Part shown: one piece after another, positions 30,999 through 39,542 of the stretch | Numbering within the stretch: the stretch's first letter is position 1 | How the letters are laid out: every line of letters starts with the position of its first letter | From: Streptomyces luomodiensis | GTDB taxonomy: Bacteria > Actinomycetota > Actinomycetes > Streptomycetales > Streptomycetaceae | DNA length: 64,000 nt | Assembly (NCBI RefSeq): GCF_031679605.1 | Contig: NZ_CP117522.1 | Span: 3,906,001-3,970,000, forward strand | Reading direction: 5' to 3' | Notes under the pieces: model-generated | Seen by the model: only the letters and a program-made list of their open reading frames with translations | What the model was told of the DNA's origin: nothing | Databases searched by the model: none | Made by a program: the position numbers and the translations under genes

Positions 30999-32939
30999 GT
31001 GAAGTACCGACCGAGTCGCCGCACCCGCCGCTTCGGGTTCGGTGCGGCGGCTGTCATCGTGCTGGCCGGGATGAACGGCCCGGCCGTCTACCGTTTCAGT
31101 TCGCACAAGTACCGCGCGTACAAAATCAACCAGCCGGAGTACAAGGCGAAGAACGGCCACTGGGATGTGGTGAACGTTCCCGAGGAATACCGGATCAATA
31201 CGATCCATGCCGCCCTGCTGCACACCGGAAAGGTGCTGCTGCTGGCGGGGTCCGGGAACAACGCCAAGAACTTCGCGGCCAAATCCTTCCGCAGCGTCCT
31301 GTGGGACCCGGCGCGGAACACCTATACGAACATTCCCACCCCACAGGACCTCTTCTGTTCCGGGCACTCCCAGCTCCCGGACGGAAAGCTGCTGGTGGCG
31401 GGGGGTACCCAGCGTTATGAGAAGCTCAAGGGGGATGTCGAGAAGGCGGGCGGACTGATGTTCGTCCACAACGAGGACCCCGACAAGCCGAAGACGCTCC
31501 CCGCCGGGACCCGCTTCACGGGGAAGAAGAACGGCAAGACCTTCGTGTCCAAGGACCCGATCCTGGTTCCCCGCGCCAAGAAGACCACGCACCGCAAGGG
31601 GAAGGTCACCGTCACCGCGAGCACGGCGCGGGTTTATGTGGAGGCGCTGCGCAAGGGACCGAAGTACCAGACCGGGACCGAGGACTATTACCGGATCGCC
31701 GGGCTGAAGGGCAAGGACCGGCAGAACTTCTACGGCATCGCGCAGAAGCTGTCGTTCGACAAGAAGGACTTCCAGGGCATCAAGCAGGCGTATGAATTCG
31801 ACCCGGTGGCCGAACGCTACATCCCGATCGACCCGATGAACGAGGCTCGCTGGTACCCGACCCTGACCGCCCTCCAGGACGGCAAGGTGCTCGCGGTCTC
31901 GGGGCTGGACGAGATCGGCCAGGTGGTGCCGGGGAAGAACGAGGTCTACGACCCCAGGACCGGCACGTGGAAGTACCTGCCCAAGCAGCGCTTCTTCCCG
32001 ACGTATCCCGCGCTGTTCCTGACCGACAAGGGCCGGATCTTCTACACCGGTTCGAACGCCGGATACGGCCCGGCCGACAAGGGCCGCACCCCGGGCGTCT
32101 GGGACCTGAAGAGCAACACGTTCCGCGAGGTCCCGGGCATGAGCGACGCGGACGCCCTGGAGACGTCGATGTCCGTGCTGCTGCCGCCCGCACAGGACCA
32201 GCGGTACATGGTGCTGGGCGGGGGCGGGGTCGGCGAGGACCCCAAGTCCACGGCGAAGACCCGGATCGTCGATCTGCACGATGACGAGCCACGGTTCCGA
32301 AACGGTCCGGATCTGTATGCGAAGGTGCGCTATCCGAGCAGTGTGATCCTGCCCGATGACACCGTTCTGACCACGAACGGTTCGGGCGACTACCGGGGCC
32401 GCAGTGACACCAACGTGCTCAAGGCCGAGCTCTACGACCCGAAGACCAACACCGCGCGCAGGGTGGCCGACCCGCTGGTGGGCCGCAACTACCACTCCGG
32501 AGCGCTGCTGCTGCCGGACGGCCGGGTCATGACCTTCGGCTCGGACTCGCTCTTCGGGGACAAGGCCAACACCACCCCGGGCACGTTCCAGCAGCAGATC
32601 GACCTCTACTCCCCGCCGTACCTCTTCCACGGCTCCCGGCCGGAACTCGATGGGACCGGGCCCAAGGTCGTCAAGCTCGGCGCGAAGGCGACGTACCGGA
32701 CCGCGGACGCGTCGGAGATCGTCAAGATGCGGCTGATCCGGCCCGGCTCCTTCACCCATGTGACCAATGTCGAGCAGCGGTCGATCGCGCTCGACTTCAG
32801 GCGGACGAAGGACGGGGTGACGGTGAGACTGCCGAAGGAGTCGTCGCTGGTGCCGCCGGGGTGGTACATGCTGAGCGCGGTGGACGACCGGGGCACACCG
32901 TCGAAGGCGGTGTGGGTGAAGGTGCGCGCGAAGAAGTGA
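30999..32939 (+). CDS. glxA: GlxA-type mononuclear copper-radical oxidase
   Basis: Protein of 646 aa. An N-terminal membrane anchor (FGFGAAAVIVLAGMNG) is followed by a galactose-oxidase-like kelch propeller and a C-terminal DUF1929 domain. DLFCSGHSQ carries the Cys (residue 120) that forms the thioether cofactor in this family, and GRNYHSG and the propeller repeats match S. coelicolor GlxA closely as remembered. GlxA oxidises alcohol groups of a surface glucan and is needed for hyphal-tip glycan deposition. The GTG start at 30999 fits the anchor. In S. coelicolor it is next to the cellulose-synthase-like gene cslA; here no cslA is present. Confidence 0.9.
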   Translation: MKYRPSRRTRRFGFGAAAVIVLAGMNGPAVYRFSSHKYRAYKINQPEYKAKNGHWDVVNVPEEYRINTIHAALLHTGKVLLLAGSGNNAKNFAAKSFRSVLWDPARNTYTNIPTPQDLFCSGHSQLPDGKLLVAGGTQRYEKLKGDVEKAGGLMFVHNEDPDKPKTLPAGTRFTGKKNGKTFVSKDPILVPRAKKTTHRKGKVTVTASTARVYVEALRKGPKYQTGTEDYYRIAGLKGKDRQNFYGIAQKLSFDKKDFQGIKQAYEFDPVAERYIPIDPMNEARWYPTLTALQDGKVLAVSGLDEIGQVVPGKNEVYDPRTGTWKYLPKQRFFPTYPALFLTDKGRIFYTGSNAGYGPADKGRTPGVWDLKSNTFREVPGMSDADALETSMSVLLPPAQDQRYMVLGGGGVGEDPKSTAKTRIVDLHDDEPRFRNGPDLYAKVRYPSSVILPDDTVLTTNGSGDYRGRSDTNVLKAELYDPKTNTARRVADPLVGRNYHSGALLLPDGRVMTFGSDSLFGDKANTTPGTFQQQIDLYSPPYLFHGSRPELDGTGPKVVKLGAKATYRTADASEIVKMRLIRPGSFTHVTNVEQRSIALDFRRTKDGVTVRLPKESSLVPPGWYMLSAVDDRGTPSKAVWVKVRAKK

Positions 32940-32964
32940 GCGCGCCCGACGTCGGCCAGAAGGC

Positions 32965-33993
32965 TCATTGGGCGTTGCGGGCGAGATCGAGCGCGTACCG
33001 GGGCCACCACCGACCCGCGGTGGGACCGCCCTTGCAGGTGCCGTCCGACTCGCCCGGACGCTTGATCCACAGATAGGCGTCGACGCGCTTGTCCCCGGTG
33101 TCGGTGGTCGGCCTCTCGCCCAGCGCCCGGCCCTTCGGATTGCACCACGCCTGTGGGTCGTTCTTGCCGGGGGCCGGGCCATTGCCGTTACGGCTGGTGT
33201 CGATCACGAAGGGCTTGCCGCCGATCAGCGCGGACAGCCTCTTGCCGTACGCCCTGTTCGCCTGGGTCGTCTGGTAGTTGGAGGTGTTCAGCGCGAAGCC
33301 GTCGGCCTTACGGATACCGGCCCGCTTCAGCGGCTCGACCATCCGGCGCGGGTCCTTGATCCAGTGGGGGTTCCCGGCGTCCAGATAGACCGTGGTGTGC
33401 GGCAGCCCCTTGAGCTTGTCCACAGCGCTGGTCAGTAAGTCGTACCGCTCCTGGTGGAACCGCTTGGGCGTACAGCCGTCCACCACATGCGGCAGCGCGT
33501 CGGGCTCCAGGACGACGGTCGCCCGCCGGTCGCCGATCCCCCGGACCGCCTTGTCCAGCCATGCGCGATAGGCGCTGCCGTCGGCCGCGCCGCCCTTGGA
33601 GTACTGTCCGCAGTCGCGGTGCGGGATGTTGTAGAAGACCAGCAGCGCCTCCCGGTTCACCTGGTCCGCGGCCTCGGTGAAGCCCCGCGCCCGCCGCTCC
33701 GGATCGGCCGCCCCGAGCCACTCCGCCACGGGCTGCTCCGCGATCTTCTGTACCAGCCTGGCCGCGCCCTTCGCCCCCTTCTTCCGATACGCCGCCACCT
33801 GCCGCGCCGCGCTGCCGCTCGGGTTCACCCAATAGGGGATCGTCGCCTTGGGCCGCTGCTTCGCCTGCCCGGCGAGGGAGACGTGGCCGCCGTCGCGTTT
33901 CGAGGGCCCGAAGCATCCGGAGACCGCCGCGAGCGACAGCACCACCCCGGCGGCGGCGAGCGCGCGGGGGCGGGGGTGGCGGCGGAGGCACAC
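32965..33993 (-). CDS. glycoside hydrolase family 6 (endoglucanase-like) lipoprotein
   Basis: Protein of 342 aa. The signal peptide has lipobox VSGCF. GH6 features include FYNIPHRDCGQYS, VVLEPDALPHVVDGC with the catalytic acid Asp region, VYLDAGNPHWI, and FVIDTSRNGNGP near the end. It hydrolyses beta-1,4-glucan. It is convergent with glxA (25 bp apart), as the S. coelicolor cslZ-like enzyme is associated with cslA/glxA, so it may process the surface glucan. GTG start at 33993. Confidence 0.9.
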   Translation of the reverse strand: MCLRRHPRPRALAAAGVVLSLAAVSGCFGPSKRDGGHVSLAGQAKQRPKATIPYWVNPSGSAARQVAAYRKKGAKGAARLVQKIAEQPVAEWLGAADPERRARGFTEAADQVNREALLVFYNIPHRDCGQYSKGGAADGSAYRAWLDKAVRGIGDRRATVVLEPDALPHVVDGCTPKRFHQERYDLLTSAVDKLKGLPHTTVYLDAGNPHWIKDPRRMVEPLKRAGIRKADGFALNTSNYQTTQANRAYGKRLSALIGGKPFVIDTSRNGNGPAPGKNDPQAWCNPKGRALGERPTTDTGDKRVDAYLWIKRPGESDGTCKGGPTAGRWWPRYALDLARNAQ

Positions 33994-34002
33994 GGTGTCG
34001 TC

Positions 34003-34707
34003 CTAGTGCGCGTTACGGCTGCCGGCCGACACGCGGCGAGGGGAGCCCGTGGTGCCGGTCAGGTAGGCCGAGACGACGACGTTCGCCGAGTACGTCTTGG
34101 TCGAGCGGTTGAACTTCCCGCCGCAGGTGATCAGCCGCAGCTCCGCACGGTCATGGGAGCGCGACCCGTACACCCGTCGCGCGTCGAACCGCTTCGCCGG
34201 CACGACCTCGACGTCCTCGACCGTGAACTCCGCCGTCGTACCGTCCGACCGCGCGACCCGCACCCGCTCCCCCCGCTTGAGGTCGCCCAGCCCGTGGAAC
34301 ACCGCCGGCTTGGACTTGGTGTCCACGTGGCCGACCAGCAGCGCCGTGCCCGGGGAGCCCGGCTCGGGACCGGCGCGGTACCAGCCGACCGCGCCGGGGC
34401 GGCTGTACGGCGGCGGCTTCACCGCCCCGTCGCGGTCGAGGCCGCTGGCGACGATCGGGGCGCGGACCCCCGCCGCCTCGATCACCACCCGCTTGGGCCG
34501 GGCGGCCGCCAGCGGCGTATGCGCCGGGGGCAGCGGATGGGAGGGCGGCCGTCCGACCGCGGCCACGTCCCCCGTCGTCGGCGCCGGAACGCCCGCGCCC
34601 TCCGTGGTGTCCCGGCCCCACATCCACAGGCCGAGCAGCAGCACCGCCCAGGCCGTCCCCATGGCCAGCCGGCCGAGGCCGGCGAAGCGCCTTCCGTTCC
34701 CGTCCAT
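34003..34707 (-). CDS. class F sortase
   Basis: Protein of 234 aa. An N-terminal membrane helix (AMGTAWAVLLLGLWMWG) is followed by a sortase barrel with catalytic His in LLVGHVDTK and Cys in LRLITCGGKFN; a conserved Arg is near the C terminus. Class F sortases are membrane transpeptidases of actinobacteria whose substrates are poorly known. It lies 5 bp downstream of the secreted protein gene at 34713, probably its functional partner, and 9 bp upstream of the GH6 gene on the same strand. Confidence 0.9.
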   Translation of the reverse strand: MDGNGRRFAGLGRLAMGTAWAVLLLGLWMWGRDTTEGAGVPAPTTGDVAAVGRPPSHPLPPAHTPLAAARPKRVVIEAAGVRAPIVASGLDRDGAVKPPPYSRPGAVGWYRAGPEPGSPGTALLVGHVDTKSKPAVFHGLGDLKRGERVRVARSDGTTAEFTVEDVEVVPAKRFDARRVYGSRSHDRAELRLITCGGKFNRSTKTYSANVVVSAYLTGTTGSPRRVSAGSRNAH

Positions 34708-34712
34708 GCCGG

Positions 34713-35240
34713 TCAGCCCGCGGTCCCGGAGGAGGGACGGCGACGGCGGTGCACCGCGAGCCCGCCGACGGCCACGGCCGTACCGCCCGAGAGCGCCAGG
34801 CCGTACGCCTCCGCACCGCCGATGTCGTCACGCGCCCGCTCCTCCGCACCGGGCGCGGTGCCGCCCCCGCCCGCGCGGACGGGCGCGACGGGCGAGGGCG
34901 GGCGTTCCACGGCGAGGGCCCGGCCGCAGTCCACGGTGACCCGGTGCGCCCCCTTGGCCGCCGTCGAGCGGATCGTCGCCTCGCTGAAGAGCGCGTCCCC
35001 CTCGGGGGTCAGCTCCGCGTCGTCCACGAACACCGGTGACGAGGCCGTGGCCACCCGGTCCGGACAGCCGAAGGCCCAGACCTCGACCTCGGCGCCGGGG
35101 GCGAGGGCGCGCGGACTGACCCGGATCGTGGTGGTGGCGGAGTACCGGGCGTCGGCGAGGGCCGGAGCGGCGGCGGCCGTCACCGCCACGACGGCGGCGC
35201 ACACTGCTGCGGTGCGGAGAGTGAGGGCGACGATGCGCAT
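34713..35240 (-). CDS. secreted protein with C-terminal membrane segment, sortase partner candidate
   Basis: Protein of 175 aa. A signal peptide (AVCAAVVAVTAAAAPALA) precedes a ~75-residue Ig-like beta domain with two Cys (EVWAFGCPDRV, HRVTVDCGRAL) and a Pro/Gly linker. The C-terminal hydrophobic stretch LALSGGTAVAVGGLAV ends in basic residues. The layout is that of a surface protein awaiting anchoring, but no clear LPXTG-type motif is seen. It is encoded just upstream of the class F sortase, in the same operon. Family unnamed. Confidence 0.7.
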   Translation of the reverse strand: MRIVALTLRTAAVCAAVVAVTAAAAPALADARYSATTTIRVSPRALAPGAEVEVWAFGCPDRVATASSPVFVDDAELTPEGDALFSEATIRSTAAKGAHRVTVDCGRALAVERPPSPVAPVRAGGGGTAPGAEERARDDIGGAEAYGLALSGGTAVAVGGLAVHRRRRPSSGTAG

Positions 35241-35278
35241 GGTGAGAACCTCCTGATACCACGAGGCTCACGCGCCCG

Positions 35279-35309
35279 GCAGGGGCCCGCATCCGCTGCG
35301 GGCCCCTGC
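35279..35309. terminator. hairpin downstream of the HAD hydrolase gene
   Basis: Perfect 13-bp stem (GCAGGGGCCCGCA with TGCGGGCCCCTGC) with a 5-nt loop, 29 bp after the minus-strand HAD gene and upstream of the sortase-partner gene. Confidence 0.82.
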
Positions 35310-35337
35310 TACGCCATACGGGGAGAACCCGTCGAGG

Positions 35338-36120
35338 TCACGCGATGCGTTCCACGAGGTCCGCGATGGAGTCGACGACCGTGGACGGGCGGTACGGGTA
35401 CCGGTCCACGTCGTCCGCCTTGGTCACCCCGGTGAGCACCAGGAAGGTCGCCATACCGGCTTCGAGCCCCGCCCGCACGTCCGTGTCCATCCGGTCGCCG
35501 ATCATCGCGCTGGTCTCGGAGTGGGCGCCGATGGCGTTCAGCCCTGAGCGCATCATCAGCGGATTGGGCTTGCCGACGAAGTAGGGCTCCTGGCCGGTCG
35601 CCTTGGTGATCAGCGCGGCCACGGAGCCGGTGGCGGGCAGCGCGCCTTCCATGGAGGGGCCGATCTCATCGGGGTTGGTGGCGATGAACCGCGCACCGTT
35701 GTTGATCAGCCGGATGGCCTTGGTGAGCGCCTCGAAGCTGTACGTACGGGTCTCGCCGAGCACCACATAGTCGGGCTCGACATCCGTAAGGACGTAGCCG
35801 ATGTCGTGCAGCGCGGTGGTCAGCCCGGCCTCCCCGATGACGTACGCGGTGCCGCCGGGGCGCTGCTCGGCCAGGAACTGGGCGCTCGCCAGCGCCGACG
35901 TCCAGATGTTGGCCACCGGGACGTCGAGCCCGATCCGGGCCAGCCGGGCGTGGAGGTCGCGCGGGGTGTAGATGGAGTTGTTGGTGAGCACGAGGAAGGG
36001 CAGGCCGGCTTCGCGCAGCCGCTTGATGAAGGCATCGGCACCGGGCACCGGTATGCCCTCATGCATCAGCACACCGTCCATGTCGGTGAGCCATGACTCG
36101 ATCGGCTTGCGCTCTGTCAC
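35338..36120 (-). CDS. HAD-IIA family hydrolase (NagD-like)
   Basis: Protein of 260 aa. The nucleophile motif WLTDMDGVLMHE is near the N terminus; TNNSIYTP is motif II. Motif III/IV FVGKPNPLMM and MIGDRMDTDVRAGLEAGM are in the second half, the NagD/C2-cap arrangement. It is a cytoplasmic phosphatase for nucleotide or sugar phosphates. GTG start. Monocistronic, with a terminator 29 bp downstream. Confidence 0.9.
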   Translation of the reverse strand: MTERKPIESWLTDMDGVLMHEGIPVPGADAFIKRLREAGLPFLVLTNNSIYTPRDLHARLARIGLDVPVANIWTSALASAQFLAEQRPGGTAYVIGEAGLTTALHDIGYVLTDVEPDYVVLGETRTYSFEALTKAIRLINNGARFIATNPDEIGPSMEGALPATGSVAALITKATGQEPYFVGKPNPLMMRSGLNAIGAHSETSAMIGDRMDTDVRAGLEAGMATFLVLTGVTKADDVDRYPYRPSTVVDSIADLVERIA

Positions 36121-36232
36121 TGGTTGCTCTCCGCTCGGAATCGGCCTCTGACGACCACCTCAGCCTAACCGGGGAAGGGCCGGCGAGACCGGCCGCGTCC
36201 GGGAGCGCGGATACGTTCGCGAGCCGTTCGCC

Positions 36233-36330
36233 GGCCGTTCCAGGGGGGCCAGCGGTTCCAGCGGTCGTGGTCGTTCCAGCGGTTCCCTCCGTTCCAGCGG
36301 TTGCGGCCGTTCCATCCGTTCCAGCGCGAC
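36233..36330. repeat. short GTTCCAGCGGTT-type direct repeats in an intergenic region
   Basis: About six imperfect copies of GTTCCAGCGGTTCC-like units lie in the 300-bp gap between the HAD gene and the small antitoxin-like gene. They encode nothing convincing. Most likely a small minisatellite. Confidence 0.6.
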
Positions 36331-36419
36331 AGATCCGCACAGGTGTCTGATCCTGAGGGAGGGGCGGATTCCGCCCTCCCTGGGATACCTGGCACGAGCC
36401 GGACCGTAAGGAGGCCGCG

Positions 36420-36608
36420 ATGGGCATGATGGACAAGATCAAGGGCGCGATCAGCAAGAACCCGGACAAGACCCGGCGGGGCGCTCGTAAGGGAGCCGAG
36501 ACCGCGGACAAGAGGACGGGCGGCAAGTACTCGGAGCAGATCCAAGGCGGCTCGGACAAGATCGACGACGAGCTGCGCCGCCGGGGCGAGGGGCCCCGGG
36601 GCCAGTAG
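36420..36608 (+). CDS. small MT0933-like antitoxin-family protein
   Basis: Highly charged protein of 62 aa, MGMMDKIKGAISKNPDKTRR followed by TGGKYSEQIQGG and SDKIDDEL, matching the MT0933/Rv0909 antitoxin-like family, which is widespread in actinobacteria. Good Shine-Dalgarno (AAGGAGG, ~8 nt upstream). No toxin gene is adjacent, so a role in toxin neutralisation is doubtful; many such proteins are orphan. Confidence 0.75.
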   Translation: MGMMDKIKGAISKNPDKTRRGARKGAETADKRTGGKYSEQIQGGSDKIDDELRRRGEGPRGQ

Positions 36609-36617
36609 CTCGGCGCT

Positions 36618-38240
36618 TCAGGCCCCCGAGCGCCGGGACTTCACGACGAGGACGGTGCCGCAGGTCACGAGCGCGGCGCTGATGACGCCGAGCCCCGCGA
36701 ACAGGGCGGTGTGACGGCCCGTCGCGGCGAGCTCGGGCATCCGCTCCCGTTCGCGCTCGTGACCTCCGTCCTCCTCTGCTTCTTCGTCCACTCCCTCCTC
36801 CTGACGGCCGTCGGTGCCGGTGCCGGTCTCCGGGACGGTGCTGGACTCGTCGGCTTGGGGCTCCTGTCCGGGGTCGGTCTCGGTGCCGAGGTCGGTCTCG
36901 GTGCCCGGGTCCAGGTCGGATTCGGCGTTGGGGTCGGTCTCCGTGCCCAGTTCCTCGCCTAGCTCCTCGGTGTCGGTGTCGAGGCCCTCTTCGTCGAGGT
37001 CAAGGTCGAGGTCGGTACCGGCATCGGCCTCGGTTTCGGTACCGGGGTCGGTTTGGGCATCGACGTCCGCACTGGCGTCCGCGTCGGTGTCGGCCTCCAC
37101 CTCCGCGTCCGTCTCCGTCTCCGTGTCGGCGTTCACGTCCGTGTCGGCGTCCGCGTCGACCTCGGTGTCCGTCTCGGGCTCGGTCCCGGTGTCCGTCTTG
37201 GCGCTGGGCTCGGCGTCGATGTCGGCCTCCGTACCGACGTCCGCGCCCGCCTCCGTGTCGGCGCCCGCCTCCGTCTCGGCGTCGGCATCGCTGTCGGCAC
37301 GGGGCGGCACTGCGGCCGGACGGCTCTCCTTATGGCTTGGGCTTGGGCTGGGGCTGGGGCTCTCCGTGCCGGTGCTGGTGCCAGTGCTGGTACTCGCGCT
37401 CGGCGTCCGGCTCGGCGAAATGGACCGGGTCTTGCCGGGAGCCCGCGTCGGAGCGGCCGTAGGGGTCCTGGAAGGGGTGGCCGACCGCACGTCGGGCTGC
37501 GTTCCGGCATCCGCATCGGTGCCGGAGGCGGTAGCGGCCCCGGCGGCGACACCGGTGTCCGCCTCCGTATCGCCACCGGCATCCGTACGCGCACCCGTCG
37601 TACTCGCACCCGCGCCCGCACCCGCACCCGTGCCCACATCCGCACCCGTCGTCGCCCCGGCGATACGGAAGTCGTAGTCGTTCGACTGCCCCACCCAGTC
37701 GCCGTCGTCCGCGCGCCGCTGTACGGCGATGGCGTTGGCCGTCACCGGCCCCTCGGGCGCGTCCGCGGTGAAACGCGTGCGCACCCGGACGTCGACGGTC
37801 TTGTGCGCGGGCACGGTGAAACCCTTGAAGTGGTCGTCGAAGACCCCGATGTTCTCGTCCTCGTCCGTCGTCTGGAACGACACCGGCCGCCAGGTGGCGC
37901 CGCCGTCCGCGGACGGGTCGAGGAACTCGAAGTCGATATGGCGGGGCCGCAGTTCGCGGCCCTGGTCGATCAGGACCGCGATGGGGTGGATCGCGCGGCA
38001 GCCGGTGTCCGTGGCGTTGCGCAGTTCGAGGTGCCAGCCGTGCCAGCCGCCGCCGCGTGCGTACTGGTCCGGTCCGTCGCGCAGGCGGGCTTCGATCGGG
38101 AAGTCGGTGGCGTTCCGGTCCCCGCAGGTGGCGGGGAGGGGCGCGGCGGCGTACGCCGGAACCCCGTACAGGGCGGGGGCGCACGCGAGCGCGGCCGCCG
38201 GAAGGACGGCTCGTAGGGACAGTGCGGTGGGCAAGCGCAT
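36618..38240 (-). CDS. LAXTG-anchored surface protein with acidic repeat stalk
   Basis: Protein of 540 aa. A signal peptide is followed by a globular N-terminal domain to about residue 185 (ATCGDRNATDFPIEARLRDG; WHLELRNATDTGCRAI), a Thr/Ser/Pro/Ala linker, then ~170 residues of Asp/Glu/Thr/Ala repeats such as DTDVNADTETETDAEV. The C terminus is LAATGRHT, a membrane helix (LFAGLGVISAALVTCGTVLVV) and a KSRRSGA tail: a class E sortase signal. It should be covalently fixed to peptidoglycan; the sortase E at 42400 is a plausible enzyme. Confidence 0.85.
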   Translation of the reverse strand: MRLPTALSLRAVLPAAALACAPALYGVPAYAAAPLPATCGDRNATDFPIEARLRDGPDQYARGGGWHGWHLELRNATDTGCRAIHPIAVLIDQGRELRPRHIDFEFLDPSADGGATWRPVSFQTTDEDENIGVFDDHFKGFTVPAHKTVDVRVRTRFTADAPEGPVTANAIAVQRRADDGDWVGQSNDYDFRIAGATTGADVGTGAGAGAGASTTGARTDAGGDTEADTGVAAGAATASGTDADAGTQPDVRSATPSRTPTAAPTRAPGKTRSISPSRTPSASTSTGTSTGTESPSPSPSPSHKESRPAAVPPRADSDADAETEAGADTEAGADVGTEADIDAEPSAKTDTGTEPETDTEVDADADTDVNADTETETDAEVEADTDADASADVDAQTDPGTETEADAGTDLDLDLDEEGLDTDTEELGEELGTETDPNAESDLDPGTETDLGTETDPGQEPQADESSTVPETGTGTDGRQEEGVDEEAEEDGGHERERERMPELAATGRHTALFAGLGVISAALVTCGTVLVVKSRRSGA

Positions 38241-38359
38241 GAGTGACCTCTGCTGTGCTGCGGTTCATCCCCGAGCACTCCGCTACATTCCGCGTCCGCA
38301 CTCCGACACACCGCACCAGGGCCGGATTGCCCCCGACTGGCCGTCCGGATCCCCCTCGA

Positions 38360-39487
38360 TCAGCCCAGTGCGAACAGCGGTGCGAGCACCAGCCGGGCGG
38401 CGCCCTCGACAACGGCCCGCCCGCCCCGCTCCACGACGCCGACGGGCACCGTGGGGCGGCTGGTGCGCGCGGAGTCCTCGGCGAGCATCGCGGCCACGCC
38501 GCGTACGTAGGGGCCGGGGTCGGCCAGCACCACCCGGCCGCCCAGGAGCACCCGGTCGATGTCGAGCAGCCGTACCAGGTTGGCCGCGCCGACGCCGAGC
38601 AGCCGCGCGGCGCCCGTACGGTCGCCGCGTGCCACGGCGGCGAGGCACAGCGCCTCCAGACAGCCCCGGTTGCCACAGCCGCAGGGCGGCCCGTCGAGCT
38701 GGATCACCTGGTGCCCGAACTCCCCCGCGTCGGTGCGCGCCCCCCGGTACACGCCGCCGCCGAGCACCAGCCCGGCGCCCAGGCCGGTGCCCAGATGGAG
38801 ATACGCGGCCGACTCGGCGGTCTCGGCGGTCGTGAGCCCGAGCGCGGCGGCGTTGGTGTCCTTGTCGAGGACGACGGGCAGGGCGAGCCGCTCGGCGAGC
38901 GCGTCGCGCAGCGGGAAGCCGTCCCACTGGGGAAAGCCGGTGACGCGGTGCAGCACGCCTGAGCCGTGGTCGAGCGGGCCGGGTGCGGCGACACCGACGC
39001 CGAGCGGTCCGCCGTCCGCCCCATCCCCGCCTCGAGCCGGCGCGGCGTCCGCGTCCGCGAGGAGCGCCCTGACCTCGGCCGTGGCCGCCCCGACCGCCTG
39101 CTCCGCCCCCGCGCCGAAGTCGAAGGGCGCGGTGCGGGCGGCGACCGGTGTGCCCGCGAGGTCGACGAGGACCGCCGTCAGCTCGTCGCGGTCGAGGTGC
39201 AGCCCGATCGCATGGCGGGCGCCGGGGACCAGGCGGAGCGCGGTGGGCGGTTTGCCGCCGGTCGAGGCGCGCTGCCCGGCCTCCGCCGCCAGGCCCTCCG
39301 CCCGCAGCCGCGCCGTGATCTTGCTGACGGCCTGGGGGGTGAGGCCGGTGCGGGCGGCCAGCTCCAGCCGGCTGACGCCGTCCTCGCCCGCGTCGCGCAG
39401 CAGGCGCAGGACGAGCGCGGCGTTATGGCTGCGCAGGGCGGACAGATTGGCTCCGGGCCCGGCCACCCCCGACATCGTGCTGTTCAC
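38360..39487 (-). CDS. ROK-family transcriptional regulator
   Basis: Protein of 375 aa. The N-terminal winged HTH (LELAARTGLTPQAVSKITARL) is joined to a ROK domain with the zinc motif CGCGNRGCLEAL and a sugar-kinase-like VGVAAPGP/LDKDTNAAALG. It likely binds a sugar or sugar phosphate and represses its own or neighbouring carbohydrate genes. The GTG start at 39487 is used; an ATG four codons later is possible. It is divergent from the Gfo/Idh/MocA oxidoreductase across only 55 bp that contains inverted repeats. Confidence 0.88.
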   Translation of the reverse strand: MNSTMSGVAGPGANLSALRSHNAALVLRLLRDAGEDGVSRLELAARTGLTPQAVSKITARLRAEGLAAEAGQRASTGGKPPTALRLVPGARHAIGLHLDRDELTAVLVDLAGTPVAARTAPFDFGAGAEQAVGAATAEVRALLADADAAPARGGDGADGGPLGVGVAAPGPLDHGSGVLHRVTGFPQWDGFPLRDALAERLALPVVLDKDTNAAALGLTTAETAESAAYLHLGTGLGAGLVLGGGVYRGARTDAGEFGHQVIQLDGPPCGCGNRGCLEALCLAAVARGDRTGAARLLGVGAANLVRLLDIDRVLLGGRVVLADPGPYVRGVAAMLAEDSARTSRPTVPVGVVERGGRAVVEGAARLVLAPLFALG

Positions 39488-39507
39488 CCACCCATTGTGG
39501 GCCTCGC

Positions 39508-39529
39508 TTGCGCTTCCGCAACACTGTTG
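39508..39529. promoter_or_regulatory. inverted repeats and TTGACA in the ROK/oxidoreductase divergent promoter
   Basis: TTGCG-CTTC-CGCAA (39508-39521) and the adjoining CAACA-C-TGTTG (39519-39529) overlap a minus-strand TTGACA that could be the -35 of the ROK gene. This is a good candidate autoregulatory operator. Confidence 0.5.
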
Positions 39530-39542
39530 TCAAAGTGGCCGC

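Noticed and set aside
36420..36608. Toxin-antitoxin pair at the MT0933-like gene
   Set aside because: No small toxin gene is adjacent; neighbours are a HAD hydrolase and a surface protein.
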